A stretch of DNA of 64,000 nucleotides from an uncultured candidate division Zixibacteria bacterium (GTDB taxonomy: Bacteria > Zixibacteria > MSB-5A5 > SM1-73), in NCBI GenBank assembly GCA_903908285.1, contig CAIVRH010000038.1, forward strand, positions 106,133-170,132. The letters are read 5' to 3'. Position numbers and translations under genes: made by a program. The stretch's first letter is position 1; every line of letters begins with the position of its first letter. The notes under the pieces were generated by a model, which was not told the DNA's origin, did no database searches, and was given only the letters and a program-made list of their open reading frames with translations. Shown one piece after another: positions 1 through 8,899 of the stretch.

Positions 1-967
1 TTACCCGCACCGGACATCCTTCGGTAAGCCCGATATTTTCCAAATCCACCATGGCTTCCTTTTTATGCATATCGCCGACATATGGAATAACCACTTCCGG
101 ACGGATTACCCCGGCCCGAATTTGAGTGGCACCGTTTATACACGCCATCATCCCTTCCTTGGACTTAAGCAGGGAGAAGGTCTTCTCCGCCATGTTTATC
201 TGCCCGAATCCCTCGGTAACAACCAGGGTTATCCCTAATTCCTCGGAACCGGTTATCGCTACTCCCAAGTCGTATCCCAAAAAATCCCTCAAGTCCTTAT
301 CATCGAATCCGCCAACTACCACCCCCTTGGCTTCCATACTTACCGCTTTCTTTATGGCATCCGCAGTGACCAGACTCCCCCCTACGATCACTTTACCTTT
401 GCAATCCTTTTCGATTAATTTGTCGGTTAATACTTCCTGGTTATCCTTGACCACCACTTTGATCTCACCGTGAGTCTCACCTCCGATACCGAAAATCCCC
501 TGAATGAAGGAACCCCAGGTGGATACGGCTACCCCCTCCCTTTCAAATACCTCCACCACATCGCCATCCAAGTATGCTTTTATCTCCACCGGAATGGGAT
601 TTCCCCGGATCAACACCTGCCCGGTAACGGAGGAGATGCTCTCCACCGTCCCCTCGGCTTTGGATTTGCATTCGGAGCTGAACAACCCAAAAAAACTTTT
701 GCTTTTGGCTATGACCTCTCCCTCTTTAACCCTTTCTCCATCTTTCTTTAGCATGTGGAACATGATGTCTTCCGGCGGAATGCCCAAGACATTGGCTACA
801 TTGAAAGGCTCCACATTCCCCGGAAGCAGAGTCCGGGCCACCACCGTATCCGGCTTTACCTTGTCACCCACCTTGACTAAAACATCCCCTTTTAATGGAA
901 GTATTCTTTTTTTGGTTACCTGAATCTTTTCCGTTACCTTCAATCCCGGCGTATATGCGTGACCCAT
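1..967 (-). CDS. GlmL-associated protein with lipoyl-like N-terminus (3' end beyond window)
   Basis: The minus-strand frame is open from an ATG at 967 to the window edge, giving 322 codons with no stop seen. An AGGAG lies 7 nt before the ATG. The first ~130 residues look like a biotinyl/lipoyl-type barrel (LPLKGDVLVKVGDKV, then repeated 'V..G..V' hairpins and SKSKAEGTVESISSVTG), as in carrier-type or NqrA-like folds. A second region (about 200-310) is an alpha/beta segment with GGSLVTADAIKKA and AITGSEELGITLVVTEG. It follows the GlmL-like gene by 99 nt, and I recall the same neighbour pairing in other uncultured bacteria, so a shared role is likely. The function is not established. The reading frame is certain; the domain assignment is tentative. 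Confidence 0.75.
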   Translation of the reverse strand, partial: MGHAYTPGLKVTEKIQVTKKRILPLKGDVLVKVGDKVKPDTVVARTLLPGNVEPFNVANVLGIPPEDIMFHMLKKDGERVKEGEVIAKSKSFFGLFSSECKSKAEGTVESISSVTGQVLIRGNPIPVEIKAYLDGDVVEVFEREGVAVSTWGSFIQGIFGIGGETHGEIKVVVKDNQEVLTDKLIEKDCKGKVIVGGSLVTADAIKKAVSMEAKGVVVGGFDDKDLRDFLGYDLGVAITGSEELGITLVVTEGFGQINMAEKTFSLLKSKEGMMACINGATQIRAGVIRPEVVIPYVGDMHKKEAMVDLENIGLTEGCPVRV

Positions 968-1066
968 AATCTCTCTCCTGTTTTCAAACCTTTAATGTCT
1001 TAGTCTTTTGCGGCGGACTGCGGACTTGTCCTGAGCGAAGTCGAAGGACGGTCGACGACGGACATC

Positions 1067-2926
1067 TTACAATCTCTCCAGCGCCTCTTTGGGGTAAATA
1101 TCCAAAGCCAGCATCCACTCTTTCAGCTTTTGTACCCTTACCTTTGGATCGGTGGGAAGGATAAATGGTCGTCCCCGGCCGTCCAGAATTATCCCGCTTA
1201 CTCCGCCGTGTATGGTAGCCTCGATCTTGTTCCCTTTGCCCGCTCCCAAGTCAAAACCCCGATGCGGATTCAAGCTGGCTTTGCAAGTCAAGGGGATATC
1301 GGTTTTCTCGTCCAAACCCAGTGGAATCTTTCTCATCTCCCCTGATTTTATCGAGCCTTCCACGTTCTTTCCATCGGGCATTGTGAAACTGTATGCTAAA
1401 ATCTCCTTTTCCTCTTTTCCGCCTCTGGCGGAAGATTCTCCTATAGGGGCAATGCAAGTACCCAGATGAATCAGACAATCCTTGTCAAATACCTCGGTTG
1501 CGGCTTTGGGATGAACCGTGGATAATACACCCAATTGCGGCATCATGAAGATGGAATCCACCGCCAGCCGGGTTATCGCCTCCGGCAGAAAGGCGTCTAT
1601 CATCATCAAAGCTGCCTGCTGTCTGCGCGGAGCGTGGGAGAGAACTCCTCCGGAACCGATGAGCATGTTCAAAGTCGTCATATTGACTAAGGTCAGCCCG
1701 CCGGCAGACTGGTCAAAGGCATCAGCAATGGTTCTTTGCTGCTGCACTCCCTTGAGGGTAGTGGCAAAAGATTTGTGCTGGATGAATGCCAATCTTAATG
1801 CCTCTTTGGCGATGGCTTGTTCGAAGATCAACTCCTCCATCATCTGGGGGATGGTGGTCGGGCGAATCATCTTGTTTTTCACCCGGTTCCGCAGATCTCT
1901 TTCATCCATGTGGAAAGGAACCCAGCGCATCACGTTCTCTAAGCCCGATTCCGCGAAAACATTGGAGACCGAGTAGCTCATTCCCAAATTGGCGCTAACC
2001 GTACGGTTGAAAACCCCCTGGAAAACGGAAAAAATATCGGTGGTCGCACCGCCGATATCCACACCTACTGCCTCGATTCCTTCCTGATCCGCTATGGTCT
2101 TTATGATCAGCCCCACTGCTCCGGGTGTGGGCATGATGGGGGCATCGGTCCAGGTCATCAGCTTCCGGTAACCGGGAGCTTGAGCCATCACGTGCTCCAT
2201 GAAAAGGTCGTGGATTTTTTCCCGGGCGGGAAGAAGATTTTCTCTTTCCAGCACCGGCCTTAAGTTATCCACGATAGTCAGATCCACCTTGTCTCCCAGG
2301 GTTTCCTTGATCGCCTCTCTGGCATTCACGTTTCCCGCATAGATTATCGGAAGTTTATATCCGGTTCCCAATCTGGGTCGGGGATCGGCTGCAGAGATCA
2401 ACTCGGCAATCTCTACTACGTGGGTAGTGGTTCCGCCGTCGATTCCACCGGACAAAAGGATCATATCGGGTCTTAGATGTCTGATTCTTTGAATCTGCTG
2501 GTGGGGAAGCCTTTTGTCGTTGGAGGAGATCACGTCCATGACGATGGCGCCCGCTCCCAAAGCCGCGCGCTCGGCCGACTCGGCGGTCATGCTTCTCACC
2601 ACCCCCGCCACCATCATCTGCAAGCCGCCGCCGGCGGAAGAGGTGGAGATATAAATATCCGTCCCCTCGTTCCCCTTAGCCGGAGAGATGATCTGACCCT
2701 TCTCATTCAATAATTTCCTTCCGGTCAGCTCTTCTACTTCACCCACCGCGTTTAAAACTCCCATGGTAACGTCCTCGAAGGGAGCTTCCACCGTAGTGGG
2801 CGCTTCACCCCGGACGATCAGCCGGAATTCCTCCCCGCGCTTCTCAATTAAAATCGCTTTGGTGGTGGTGCTGCCGCAATCCGTTGCCAGGATTATTTTG
2901 ATGTCTTCCGGTTTTAATCCTTTCAT
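1067..2926 (-). CDS. glmL: GlmL/MutL-family actin-like ATPase (glutamate mutase accessory type)
   Basis: This 619-residue protein belongs to the MutL/GlmL family linked to coenzyme-B12 glutamate mutase. The actin-fold ATPase signatures are visible: ATDCGSTTTKAIL near residue 14 (phosphate 1), GVDIGGATTDIFS near 290 (phosphate 2) and GSGGVLSHAP near 428 (adenosine loop). In studied clostridial systems the homologue sits between mutase subunits glmS and glmE and is thought to act as a chaperone or reactivase. No mutase subunit is visible here; the only close partner is the downstream lipoyl-like gene. The ATG at 2926 has a GGAG 4 nt upstream. The role in this organism may therefore differ from glutamate mutase support. 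Family assignment is firm, function inferred. Confidence 0.85.
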   Translation of the reverse strand: MKGLKPEDIKIILATDCGSTTTKAILIEKRGEEFRLIVRGEAPTTVEAPFEDVTMGVLNAVGEVEELTGRKLLNEKGQIISPAKGNEGTDIYISTSSAGGGLQMMVAGVVRSMTAESAERAALGAGAIVMDVISSNDKRLPHQQIQRIRHLRPDMILLSGGIDGGTTTHVVEIAELISAADPRPRLGTGYKLPIIYAGNVNAREAIKETLGDKVDLTIVDNLRPVLERENLLPAREKIHDLFMEHVMAQAPGYRKLMTWTDAPIMPTPGAVGLIIKTIADQEGIEAVGVDIGGATTDIFSVFQGVFNRTVSANLGMSYSVSNVFAESGLENVMRWVPFHMDERDLRNRVKNKMIRPTTIPQMMEELIFEQAIAKEALRLAFIQHKSFATTLKGVQQQRTIADAFDQSAGGLTLVNMTTLNMLIGSGGVLSHAPRRQQAALMMIDAFLPEAITRLAVDSIFMMPQLGVLSTVHPKAATEVFDKDCLIHLGTCIAPIGESSARGGKEEKEILAYSFTMPDGKNVEGSIKSGEMRKIPLGLDEKTDIPLTCKASLNPHRGFDLGAGKGNKIEATIHGGVSGIILDGRGRPFILPTDPKVRVQKLKEWMLALDIYPKEALERL

Positions 2927-3177
2927 ATGACTCCTTCACTTTTATCTTGCTCGTGGCGTAAGGACTAAAGTCCTAACGCATCCAACTATTTTATATCAGG
3001 AATAACTCCCGACAAAACTATGAATATACACTTTCTAATAAAATTTACAATATAAATTATTGATGTTGCGTCAGGACCTCCCGGACGGGAGGGCTCAGAC
3101 GAGCCCCCGTCTGGGGGTGTCTGCCCTCAGTCCTGACACCTGTTCCTATTGCATCAGGAAAACTCCCTATGCAACAT
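2927..3177. other. Intergenic region with hairpins, no gene
   Basis: Between the GlmL-like gene and the M15 peptidase I see no coding frame. It holds a short palindrome built on AGGACTAAAGTCCT (about 2952-2980), and a GC-rich inverted segment around 3075-3140 built from CCCGGACGGGAGGG and GAGCCCCCGTCTGGGGG. These resemble the dispersed intergenic hairpins found elsewhere in the window more than a classical terminator, since no T-run follows on the minus strand. Confidence 0.5.
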
Positions 3178-3897
3178 CTACCTCGTTTGGCAATACTGAA
3201 AATGCATGGCGTCGGGGTAGGACCAATCCCCACCCCAGATGAAACCGGCGTCTTTGAAACACTGGGCCAACTCCCGGGTCATCTCATAATGGCTTTGTCC
3301 AAACGCATTCCATTTGGCATTAATATCTATAGCAATTCCCCAGCTATGCGCAGACCAGGAATTACCGCCCCGTTTCAACCGCGAATCAAAACACCCGTCA
3401 AAGGTTTTTAATTGTCCGGATAATCCCCGCTTTACCACATTTTCAAAAGCTATCCGAAACTTGGGCACCACCAGGCGGTGGCAGAGAAAACCAAACCAAT
3501 TGGAATGAACAAAAGCCTTATCCGCAGGTGTTAGCCAGCCGAAGTAAATATGTTGCAAAGCATTCCCGTAAAGTGACAAATCACATCGGGCTAAGTTTTG
3601 TTCCTGCCAGCCTGCCACACGAAAATCCCCAAAAACATCAAAGCAGAATTGTTCCAGCGGAGGTTCGTTCAGAGTTGGTATCAGATCGGGAATGGATTCA
3701 CCAAACAAAGCTCCCCAGGTTTGGTTTCCCACCACCCCATCCGCATCCAGACCCTTTTCCTGCTGGAATTTCAATACTGCGGATTCGGTCATAGGTCCGA
3801 ACACTCCATCCACAGCTCCCACCGAATAACCCAATTGGCTCAATTTCTCTTGAAGCACCTTCACCAAACTTCCCTGGCTACCTCTGGTTAGAAACAT
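3178..3897 (-). CDS. Peptidoglycan-binding M15 peptidase
   Basis: The 239-residue protein starts with a PG_binding_1 repeat (residues ~8-62, GSLVKVLQEKLSQLGY...AVDGVFGPMTESAVLKFQQEKGL). It ends in a VanY/L-alanyl-D-glutamate type M15 peptidase domain (~110-239). The zinc-site pattern is visible as SAHSWGIAID (His and Asp ligands) and DAMHFQY (last His). It should cleave peptide stems of peptidoglycan. The layout is like phage endolysins, but no other phage gene is nearby, so a host cell-wall enzyme or a domesticated lysin are both possible. There is no signal peptide at the chosen start (ATG 3897, with GGGAGG 4 nt upstream). The terminal domain is complete. Confidence 0.85.
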   Translation of the reverse strand: MFLTRGSQGSLVKVLQEKLSQLGYSVGAVDGVFGPMTESAVLKFQQEKGLDADGVVGNQTWGALFGESIPDLIPTLNEPPLEQFCFDVFGDFRVAGWQEQNLARCDLSLYGNALQHIYFGWLTPADKAFVHSNWFGFLCHRLVVPKFRIAFENVVKRGLSGQLKTFDGCFDSRLKRGGNSWSAHSWGIAIDINAKWNAFGQSHYEMTRELAQCFKDAGFIWGGDWSYPDAMHFQYCQTR

Positions 3898-4058
3898 AAA
3901 ACCTCCCTCTTAGTAACGAGTCTGCGTAGCAGAGCCTTCACTTGTCCTGAGTTTATCGAAGGATGGCTCTGCTCAACTTGTCAATCCTTGGCTTGAGGAT
4001 TAAGTCTTGAATCTGAGGGTTTTCCTCAAGACTCGACACTCCATACTCAAAACTGTAG

Positions 4059-4715
4059 TCATTCCTTTAATGCTGCGGCGATGGCATCTCCAAACTCTTT
4101 TGAGGCTGGTGGACCACTGGCGGTGATGATCTTACCGTCTCTTTGAACGCTGGCTCCGGTATATTCCGCTCCCTTGTCTTTCAGATTGGAAGCTGCCGAC
4201 TCGGAGACCGTCGCCTTCTTCCCCGCAAGGATTCCCGCATTGGCGCAGGTGACCGGAGCCAGACAGATGGCGCCGACGATCTTGTTCTTCTTTACTGCAT
4301 CATTCAGAAGGGAATGAACCACCGCATCATCCCAGTATTTGGTCGATCCGGAGCCGCCGACTAAAATTATCGCATCCCACTGATCGGGTATTATATCGCT
4401 TATCCGCATATCCGGCCTTACCAAAGCCCCTAACATACCCTTACAAGTCTCCGTGGTAAGGCTGGCGACTTTAACCAAAGCCCCTTGCTCGGTTAAAACG
4501 TTCTGCGGTTCGATCAGTTCTTCATCCCGGAAATTTTCCGGAGAGATTATCATCACCACTTTCTTACCGGATAAAGCTTTTGGTTGTGCTGCTTCCTGTG
4601 AGGACATTTGCTCCTCCTGTTGAGAAACTTCAGCCTCTTTTTTTGGTCCCTTGCATCCAATCAGAAGAAAACCCAAAAACAGTAAAAGGATTAATAGAAA
4701 AGAAACCTTTTTCAT
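4059..4715 (-). CDS. DJ-1/PfpI-family lipoprotein
   Basis: The protein starts at ATG 4715 (GGAGGAG a few bases upstream), not at the longer open frame's start at 4790. The first 21 residues form a lipoprotein signal ending in the lipobox LLIGC. A charged linker follows (residues ~25-48), then a DJ-1/PfpI domain with the family's acidic residue in ENFRDEEL and the nucleophile elbow VGAICLAPVTCANAG, whose cysteine is the expected reactive residue. Family members act as glyoxalases, deglycases, proteases or chaperones, so the exact reaction is open. Membrane anchoring is unusual for the family, which is mostly cytosolic. It sits 79 nt downstream of a small unknown gene. Confidence 0.85.
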   Translation of the reverse strand: MKKVSFLLILLLFLGFLLIGCKGPKKEAEVSQQEEQMSSQEAAQPKALSGKKVVMIISPENFRDEELIEPQNVLTEQGALVKVASLTTETCKGMLGALVRPDMRISDIIPDQWDAIILVGGSGSTKYWDDAVVHSLLNDAVKKNKIVGAICLAPVTCANAGILAGKKATVSESAASNLKDKGAEYTGASVQRDGKIITASGPPASKEFGDAIAAALKE

Positions 4716-4794
4716 TTTCTCCTCCCATAATACCGCAATTCGAATATGGTCCGCATATGGATCTGGGGGAATATAAACCTGTTCGACCAAATCT

Positions 4795-5214
4795 CTATTT
4801 CCCTATCAGAAAATATCTTATCTTCTCTTTGGTGTTTTTCTTTTTCCATTCCTCTTTTCTTTTGGATTTTCGTTCCTGCTTTAATTGTTTTTCCTTGGTA
4901 AGCGCTTCCGCGTCGATCTTTTCTATTTTCTGCAGAAGCCTTTCCACCGTTTCCCTTTCTTCCATCATCCTCCTCAACTCATCATAATCCTTCCAGGAAA
5001 AAAGCGTCTGAACGAAAGGCTCGAAGAATGCCATCATCTGGCTTCCGATGTAATTTAAGGGCTTCATCGATTCCAAAAAGAGTATAGCCGGAATCGCCAT
5101 CTTCCAATGAACCACCTTCTGGGCGATCTTGGTTAGAATCTCCTCCTGCTGAGGAGAAAGCTCCTTTAATTCCCCTTTTTCACCCCCCCACATGAACATG
5201 TCCCGGAATCCCAC
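4795..5214 (-). CDS. Conserved-looking small charged protein, function unknown
   Basis: The 139-residue frame starts at a GTG (5214) preceded by AGAGG with 6 nt spacing. The first half has a compact hydrophobic block (VVHWKMAIPAILFLESMKPLNYIGSQMMAFFEP, ~residues 34-66). The second half is a strongly charged predicted coiled coil (RRMMEERETVERLLQKIEKIDAEA...) ending in a lysine-rich tail. I do not recognise a named family; the central block looks like a membrane-associated helix. It lies just upstream of the DJ-1 lipoprotein gene on the same strand and could be co-transcribed. A real gene is likely because of the ribosome site and sequence complexity. Confidence 0.65.
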   Translation of the reverse strand: MGFRDMFMWGGEKGELKELSPQQEEILTKIAQKVVHWKMAIPAILFLESMKPLNYIGSQMMAFFEPFVQTLFSWKDYDELRRMMEERETVERLLQKIEKIDAEALTKEKQLKQERKSKRKEEWKKKNTKEKIRYFLIGK

Positions 5215-5355
5215 AAATCACCTCTGGTTGCTTTGTTATATCTACTTAATCTACTTAATCTGCTGTGAATACTTATCTTGTTTCATCTGCTTAATCTATT
5301 TTATCAGCTGTGAATACCCTCTTTAATCTATCCGTCATCAGTCATCCGTAATTCG
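5215..5355. repeat. Low-complexity intergenic repeats
   Basis: The segment consists of degenerate repeats of CTTAATCT(A/G)CT and CAGCTGTGAATAC, followed from about 5333 by the CGTCATCAGTCATCCGTAATTCGTC type repeat also seen near 31.8, 36.9 and 39.9 kb. No gene is visible. Confidence 0.6.
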
Positions 5356-5793
5356 TCATTTGTCAGTTTTTTTCACTATTTTGGATTTTACGAATTCGAC
5401 CACTAAGTCCCGGTTTTGATTGAATCTGATATAAAGCCCCCGGAAATTTTCCAGACGGGATGGTCTCTCAAACGGCGAGAGCAGAACACCGTTTTTGTCC
5501 ACGTAATATGACCGGAACATATCCCACTTCTTTTCCCTGACAGTAAAAAAGAATTTGATCCTGACCTTATCGTTGCCCAGCAGATATTGAGTGGGGAGAA
5601 AGAACGAAGACATGGAACCCAGCATTATCACCACCGAAATTCCCAATAAAATAGGATTGGAGGAGGTCCAGTAAACTATCAGCCAGACGGCTATCAGAAA
5701 TGCGATTACTCCGATCGACACCCAGACGTTTTTCTTTGCCGGGTGGGATGACCACACTAGTGACGGTTCTTGGTTTAATATTTCATTCATCAT
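5356..5793 (-). CDS. Small two-TM membrane protein, PH-like tail
   Basis: This 145-residue frame starts with a short cytosolic segment. Two adjacent transmembrane helices follow (about residues 25-45 and 50-67), then a soluble beta-rich tail with YLLGNDKVRIKFFF...DMFRSYYVDKNGVLLSPF...RGLYIRF. The arrangement resembles bacterial PH-domain membrane proteins (bPH/YdbT-like), but the match is weak. The start is uncertain (ATG 5793 or 5790, poor ribosome site). No pathway can be assigned. Confidence 0.6.
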   Translation of the reverse strand: MMNEILNQEPSLVWSSHPAKKNVWVSIGVIAFLIAVWLIVYWTSSNPILLGISVVIMLGSMSSFFLPTQYLLGNDKVRIKFFFTVREKKWDMFRSYYVDKNGVLLSPFERPSRLENFRGLYIRFNQNRDLVVEFVKSKIVKKTDK

Positions 5794-6018
5794 GCAAACA
5801 CCTATACCTGTTCAGTTTTTATTTATGGTCATCGGAAAGGTTTGGGTTAGTTAGCTCACCACCCGTCGGTTGGTTATTCTCAGGATCAAGATTCAGATCG
5901 GTTTTTTATTTAAGTTAGGTTGTGATTTTTGTGCGACTAACGAAACCGACATACCATAGACGATACCTAGCTGAAACCTTCCAGACCAACAGCCAAACCA
6001 CCGTTTCTTATCTTACCT

Positions 6019-6246
6019 TTACTGGTTGGGGGAGACATCTCCCGGAAATCGGTATCTTTCCTTTCGGACCTGCTCGATCTCGGAACCAAGCTCTTCCGGT
6101 TTGAAGAGTTTTTTCTTGATTAAAAGCCTCACCAAAGCCTCTTGCGCCAAATTGTTGGAAAGACACAGCTCGTCGAACGTTACCTCCCTCTCCTGGTCAC
6201 CCACTACAATCCGCAGGGCTACCCGTCTATCTTTTTCTTCAGTCAA
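6019..6246 (-). CDS. Small protein of unknown function
   Basis: The 75-residue frame begins at TTG 6246 with GGAGG 6 nt upstream, which decides the start. The sequence has a beta-strand pair (RRVALRIVVGDQEREVTF) followed by a helical part (ELCLSNNLAQEALVRLLIKKKLFKPEEL) and a basic tail. I recognise no family. It lies 97 nt upstream of the TPR/periplasmic-binding gene's end on the same strand, so it is the next gene in that direction. Confidence 0.6.
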   Translation of the reverse strand: MTEEKDRRVALRIVVGDQEREVTFDELCLSNNLAQEALVRLLIKKKLFKPEELGSEIEQVRKERYRFPGDVSPNQ

Positions 6247-6342
6247 TTTGTACCTCCATTATACCCCGATCCTGACTCCGATTCATCCCGGATATTTGTT
6301 TTAAGCGGTCCTTTTGGACGATGGCACTGCTCCGGAAATCCT

Positions 6343-8142
6343 TCATCTCAATCTTTTTATCTCTCCGCTCTCCAATTTGTAAATGGGAATGTAGATATTC
6401 TCTCTTTCCGAGTCAAAGCTGATCTCCCCCGCTACTCCTTTAAAATCGGCGGTAGAAGACAGTGCTGCTGCTATTTTTTCCGGCGTGGCTGCCTCTTCAA
6501 AAATTGAAAGTAAAAGCTTCATGCAGTCGTATCCTTCCAAGAGAAACTGACCCGGTTCTTTTTTATACTTCCCCTGGTAAAGTTTTAGGAAATTTTCTCT
6601 TTCCGAACCGGTCGAACTTAACTCCTCCTCTTCGTTAGAAGGAGACTTGTCTGTGGTGAAGATCAGCTTCTGATTGAGGCTTTTTGCCAAATCCAAAAAC
6701 TGAGGGTCCTGGCGCCATTCCATGCTAATGACGGTGGTATACACCTTGAAATCAACCAGGTTGGAAAAGACACTGGGCCAATCCTTCTGATCAGCCGAAA
6801 GGAAAAAACCATCCACCCGAGCCGGCATCTGATCAAAAAACGAACCGGATTCCTCCGGCGGGGATGAAGAGGTTATTCCCAGTAAGGCTTTTTTAATCCT
6901 TTCGATATAGGGGGAAAAATCAACCGTGCCTGGCGGATAATATTCTACCGCCAGTATCTTACCCCCCAGCGCCTCCACCGTATTTTTGAAATTTAAGGCT
7001 TTAGTATTATCTCCCCCTGGCTCCGGAATGAGCATGACAAAATCGGAAAAAACCTGGCTTCTAACCACAAACTCCGCCATGCTCTTCCCCATCCTGGCCT
7101 CGGACGGGAAGAGTTCAAATATGCAATTCCCCAGGGAGGTTAAACCTTCTTTATTTGAAGCCGGGGTAACCAAAGGTATTCTCGCGTTTTCTGCCACATC
7201 CGCAGCTTTCACCACCGATTCGCTTTCCAGCGGGCCAAGTATACATACCACCCGGTCTTCTTCTATCAAATCCCGGCAGAGCGAACCGGTTTTCATTAAA
7301 TCACCTTCGGTATCTTTCACCACCAGTTCCACCCTCTTTTGTTCAGGGGTATAGGAGGATAAAGCCAGCTGGATGCCATTCACAAAGCTGGTTCCATAAT
7401 TCGAAAAATCCCTGCCTAAAGAAGCCAAAACACCCACTTTGATAACCGGAAGAGAGGACGAAGAGGCCTCTTTAATAAGCAGGTTGACCTCCTGGATATC
7501 CTTTCCCTTGGGGAAATTGTCCCGATAATAATTCAATGCCTCCAGCGCTTTGGCATAGTTTTTATTCTCCACATTGCGTTTCCCCAGATGAAAAAAAATC
7601 AAGTGAGCCAGCTTCTTGTCTTTTTCTGTTTGGCTTAGTTTTTCCAGCTCTTTTTCCGAAAGCCATTTTTCCAAAAGGGGCTCAAGCGATGTTTGACTCA
7701 AGTCTTTCAACTGGCTGGTTTCTGCTAATTGGTAGGCCAAGACGAAATTCTGGGCAGATTCAAATATCTTTCCCAAAAGATAGGTGGTATTCCCCAACAG
7801 GTAATAACTGGAGGCAATATAACGGCTTTGGGGAAATTGGTGGATGAAATCCTTGAATTTTTCCTGGGCGGAATCGTAATTTTTCAGATGATATTCGCAC
7901 TTGGCGATCATCAGCTGAAAGTAGGTATATTGGGGGGCTTTGGGAAAAGAGTGGGAGAGCTGTACCAGTATATCTTCTGCTTTAGCGTAATCCTTAGAAG
8001 AGTAACTCCCCTCTGCTTCCTTTAACTCTTTATTTAATTGACTTAAGCTATTTTTTTCGGACCGGACGGTTTTAATGGAGCATAAAAGCACCGCCAAAAC
8101 CGCGCCCATCAGAAACAAACTTTTCTTCTTTTGCCATATCAT
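6343..8142 (-). CDS. TPR plus periplasmic-binding (type 1) protein
   Basis: The protein has an N-terminal signal anchor (residues ~6-28). TPR/YbgF-like repeats follow to about residue 235 (SSKDYAKAEDILVQLSHSFP, KNYDSAQEKFKDFIHQFP, KNYAKALEALNYYRDNFP). A type 1 periplasmic-binding domain (~237-600) starts at VIKVGVLASLGRDFSNYGTSFVNGIQLAL and contains the VVCILGPLESESV and IPLVTPASNKEGL motifs of branched-chain amino-acid binding proteins. The combination resembles LpoA, the outer-membrane activator of penicillin-binding protein 1A, but no lipobox cysteine is evident; ligand sensing or uptake are alternatives. ATG 8142 and GTG 8145 are both possible starts. No permease gene is nearby, which argues against a classical transporter. 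Confidence 0.8.
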   Translation of the reverse strand: MIWQKKKSLFLMGAVLAVLLCSIKTVRSEKNSLSQLNKELKEAEGSYSSKDYAKAEDILVQLSHSFPKAPQYTYFQLMIAKCEYHLKNYDSAQEKFKDFIHQFPQSRYIASSYYLLGNTTYLLGKIFESAQNFVLAYQLAETSQLKDLSQTSLEPLLEKWLSEKELEKLSQTEKDKKLAHLIFFHLGKRNVENKNYAKALEALNYYRDNFPKGKDIQEVNLLIKEASSSSLPVIKVGVLASLGRDFSNYGTSFVNGIQLALSSYTPEQKRVELVVKDTEGDLMKTGSLCRDLIEEDRVVCILGPLESESVVKAADVAENARIPLVTPASNKEGLTSLGNCIFELFPSEARMGKSMAEFVVRSQVFSDFVMLIPEPGGDNTKALNFKNTVEALGGKILAVEYYPPGTVDFSPYIERIKKALLGITSSSPPEESGSFFDQMPARVDGFFLSADQKDWPSVFSNLVDFKVYTTVISMEWRQDPQFLDLAKSLNQKLIFTTDKSPSNEEEELSSTGSERENFLKLYQGKYKKEPGQFLLEGYDCMKLLLSIFEEAATPEKIAAALSSTADFKGVAGEISFDSERENIYIPIYKLESGEIKRLR

Positions 8143-8220
8143 CACATCTGCACTTTCTTATCAGCTCAATGTTATCGGAATGTTATCGAACCTAAAACTC
8201 TTCTTAACCCCGGCTTAAGT

Positions 8221-8715
8221 CTAAAGGGAATATTTCCCAAAATCCTCCGGACTGATCCTTTTCAATCTATCCTTTAAGCTTTCCGGGTCGCTGAAATCCG
8301 GAGTCTTTTTATCTCCCCTTTTTATCTGGAACAGCTCCTCTGCCACCCAAAGAGGAACCTTGGCCTTGAGAGCCAAAGCTATGGAATCGGAAGGCCGGGC
8401 ATCCACGGTTAAAACGGAACCGTCCAGCATAATATAGATTTTAGCATAGAAGGTTTGTTCCTTAAGCTCGGTAACCTCCACCTTTTGTACCTTCCCCCCC
8501 ATGGAGATAATCACTGATTTTAACAGATCATGGGTTAGGGGTCGGCGCGAGGAAACCCCGGAGAGTTCCATGGCAATGGCTAAAGCCTCATAATGTCCGA
8601 TCCAGATGGGGAGCAGGCGATCCGAATCCGATGCAGATAAAATTACCACCGGTGAGTTGGTAGTCATATCCAATGCCAGTCCGTTCACTTTAGCTTCGAT
8701 CATGCTCATTCCCAT
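8221..8715 (-). CDS. Bifunctional nuclease family protein (DUF151)
   Basis: The 164-residue protein is a full-length BFN/DUF151 domain: MIEAKVNGLALD at the start, the core PVVILSASDSDRLLPIWIGHYEALAIAMEL, then SRRPLTHDLLKSVI and VDARPSDSIALALKAKVPLWVAEEL, a very typical block. Plant and bacterial members have been reported to have nuclease activity, but the bacterial role is poorly defined. It lies 184 nt downstream of rplI in the same direction; this gap contains AT-rich sequence. Several in-frame ATGs (8715, 8709, 8703) leave the exact start open. Confidence 0.9.
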   Translation of the reverse strand: MGMSMIEAKVNGLALDMTTNSPVVILSASDSDRLLPIWIGHYEALAIAMELSGVSSRRPLTHDLLKSVIISMGGKVQKVEVTELKEQTFYAKIYIMLDGSVLTVDARPSDSIALALKAKVPLWVAEELFQIKRGDKKTPDFSDPESLKDRLKRISPEDFGKYSL

Positions 8716-8899
8716 TTACCTTGAGATGCTAAATGGTTGCATTAAATTGGAGTCAAAAGCGATCTGATTTTACTATTTAAAATCAAAATTAAAAAGTAAA
8801 ATGAAAAAAGACGCTGGTCTTTTTGAATTTTGAATTGCAACTACAAATTTTTCTTTTTTACATTTTGCGTTTTTCGACCGGCAATTTGAAATCCTCAGC

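Noticed and set aside
3178..3897. Prophage remnant around the M15 peptidase
   Set aside because: No other phage-type gene (holin, tail, terminase, integrase) is next to it; it is treated as a cell-wall enzyme.
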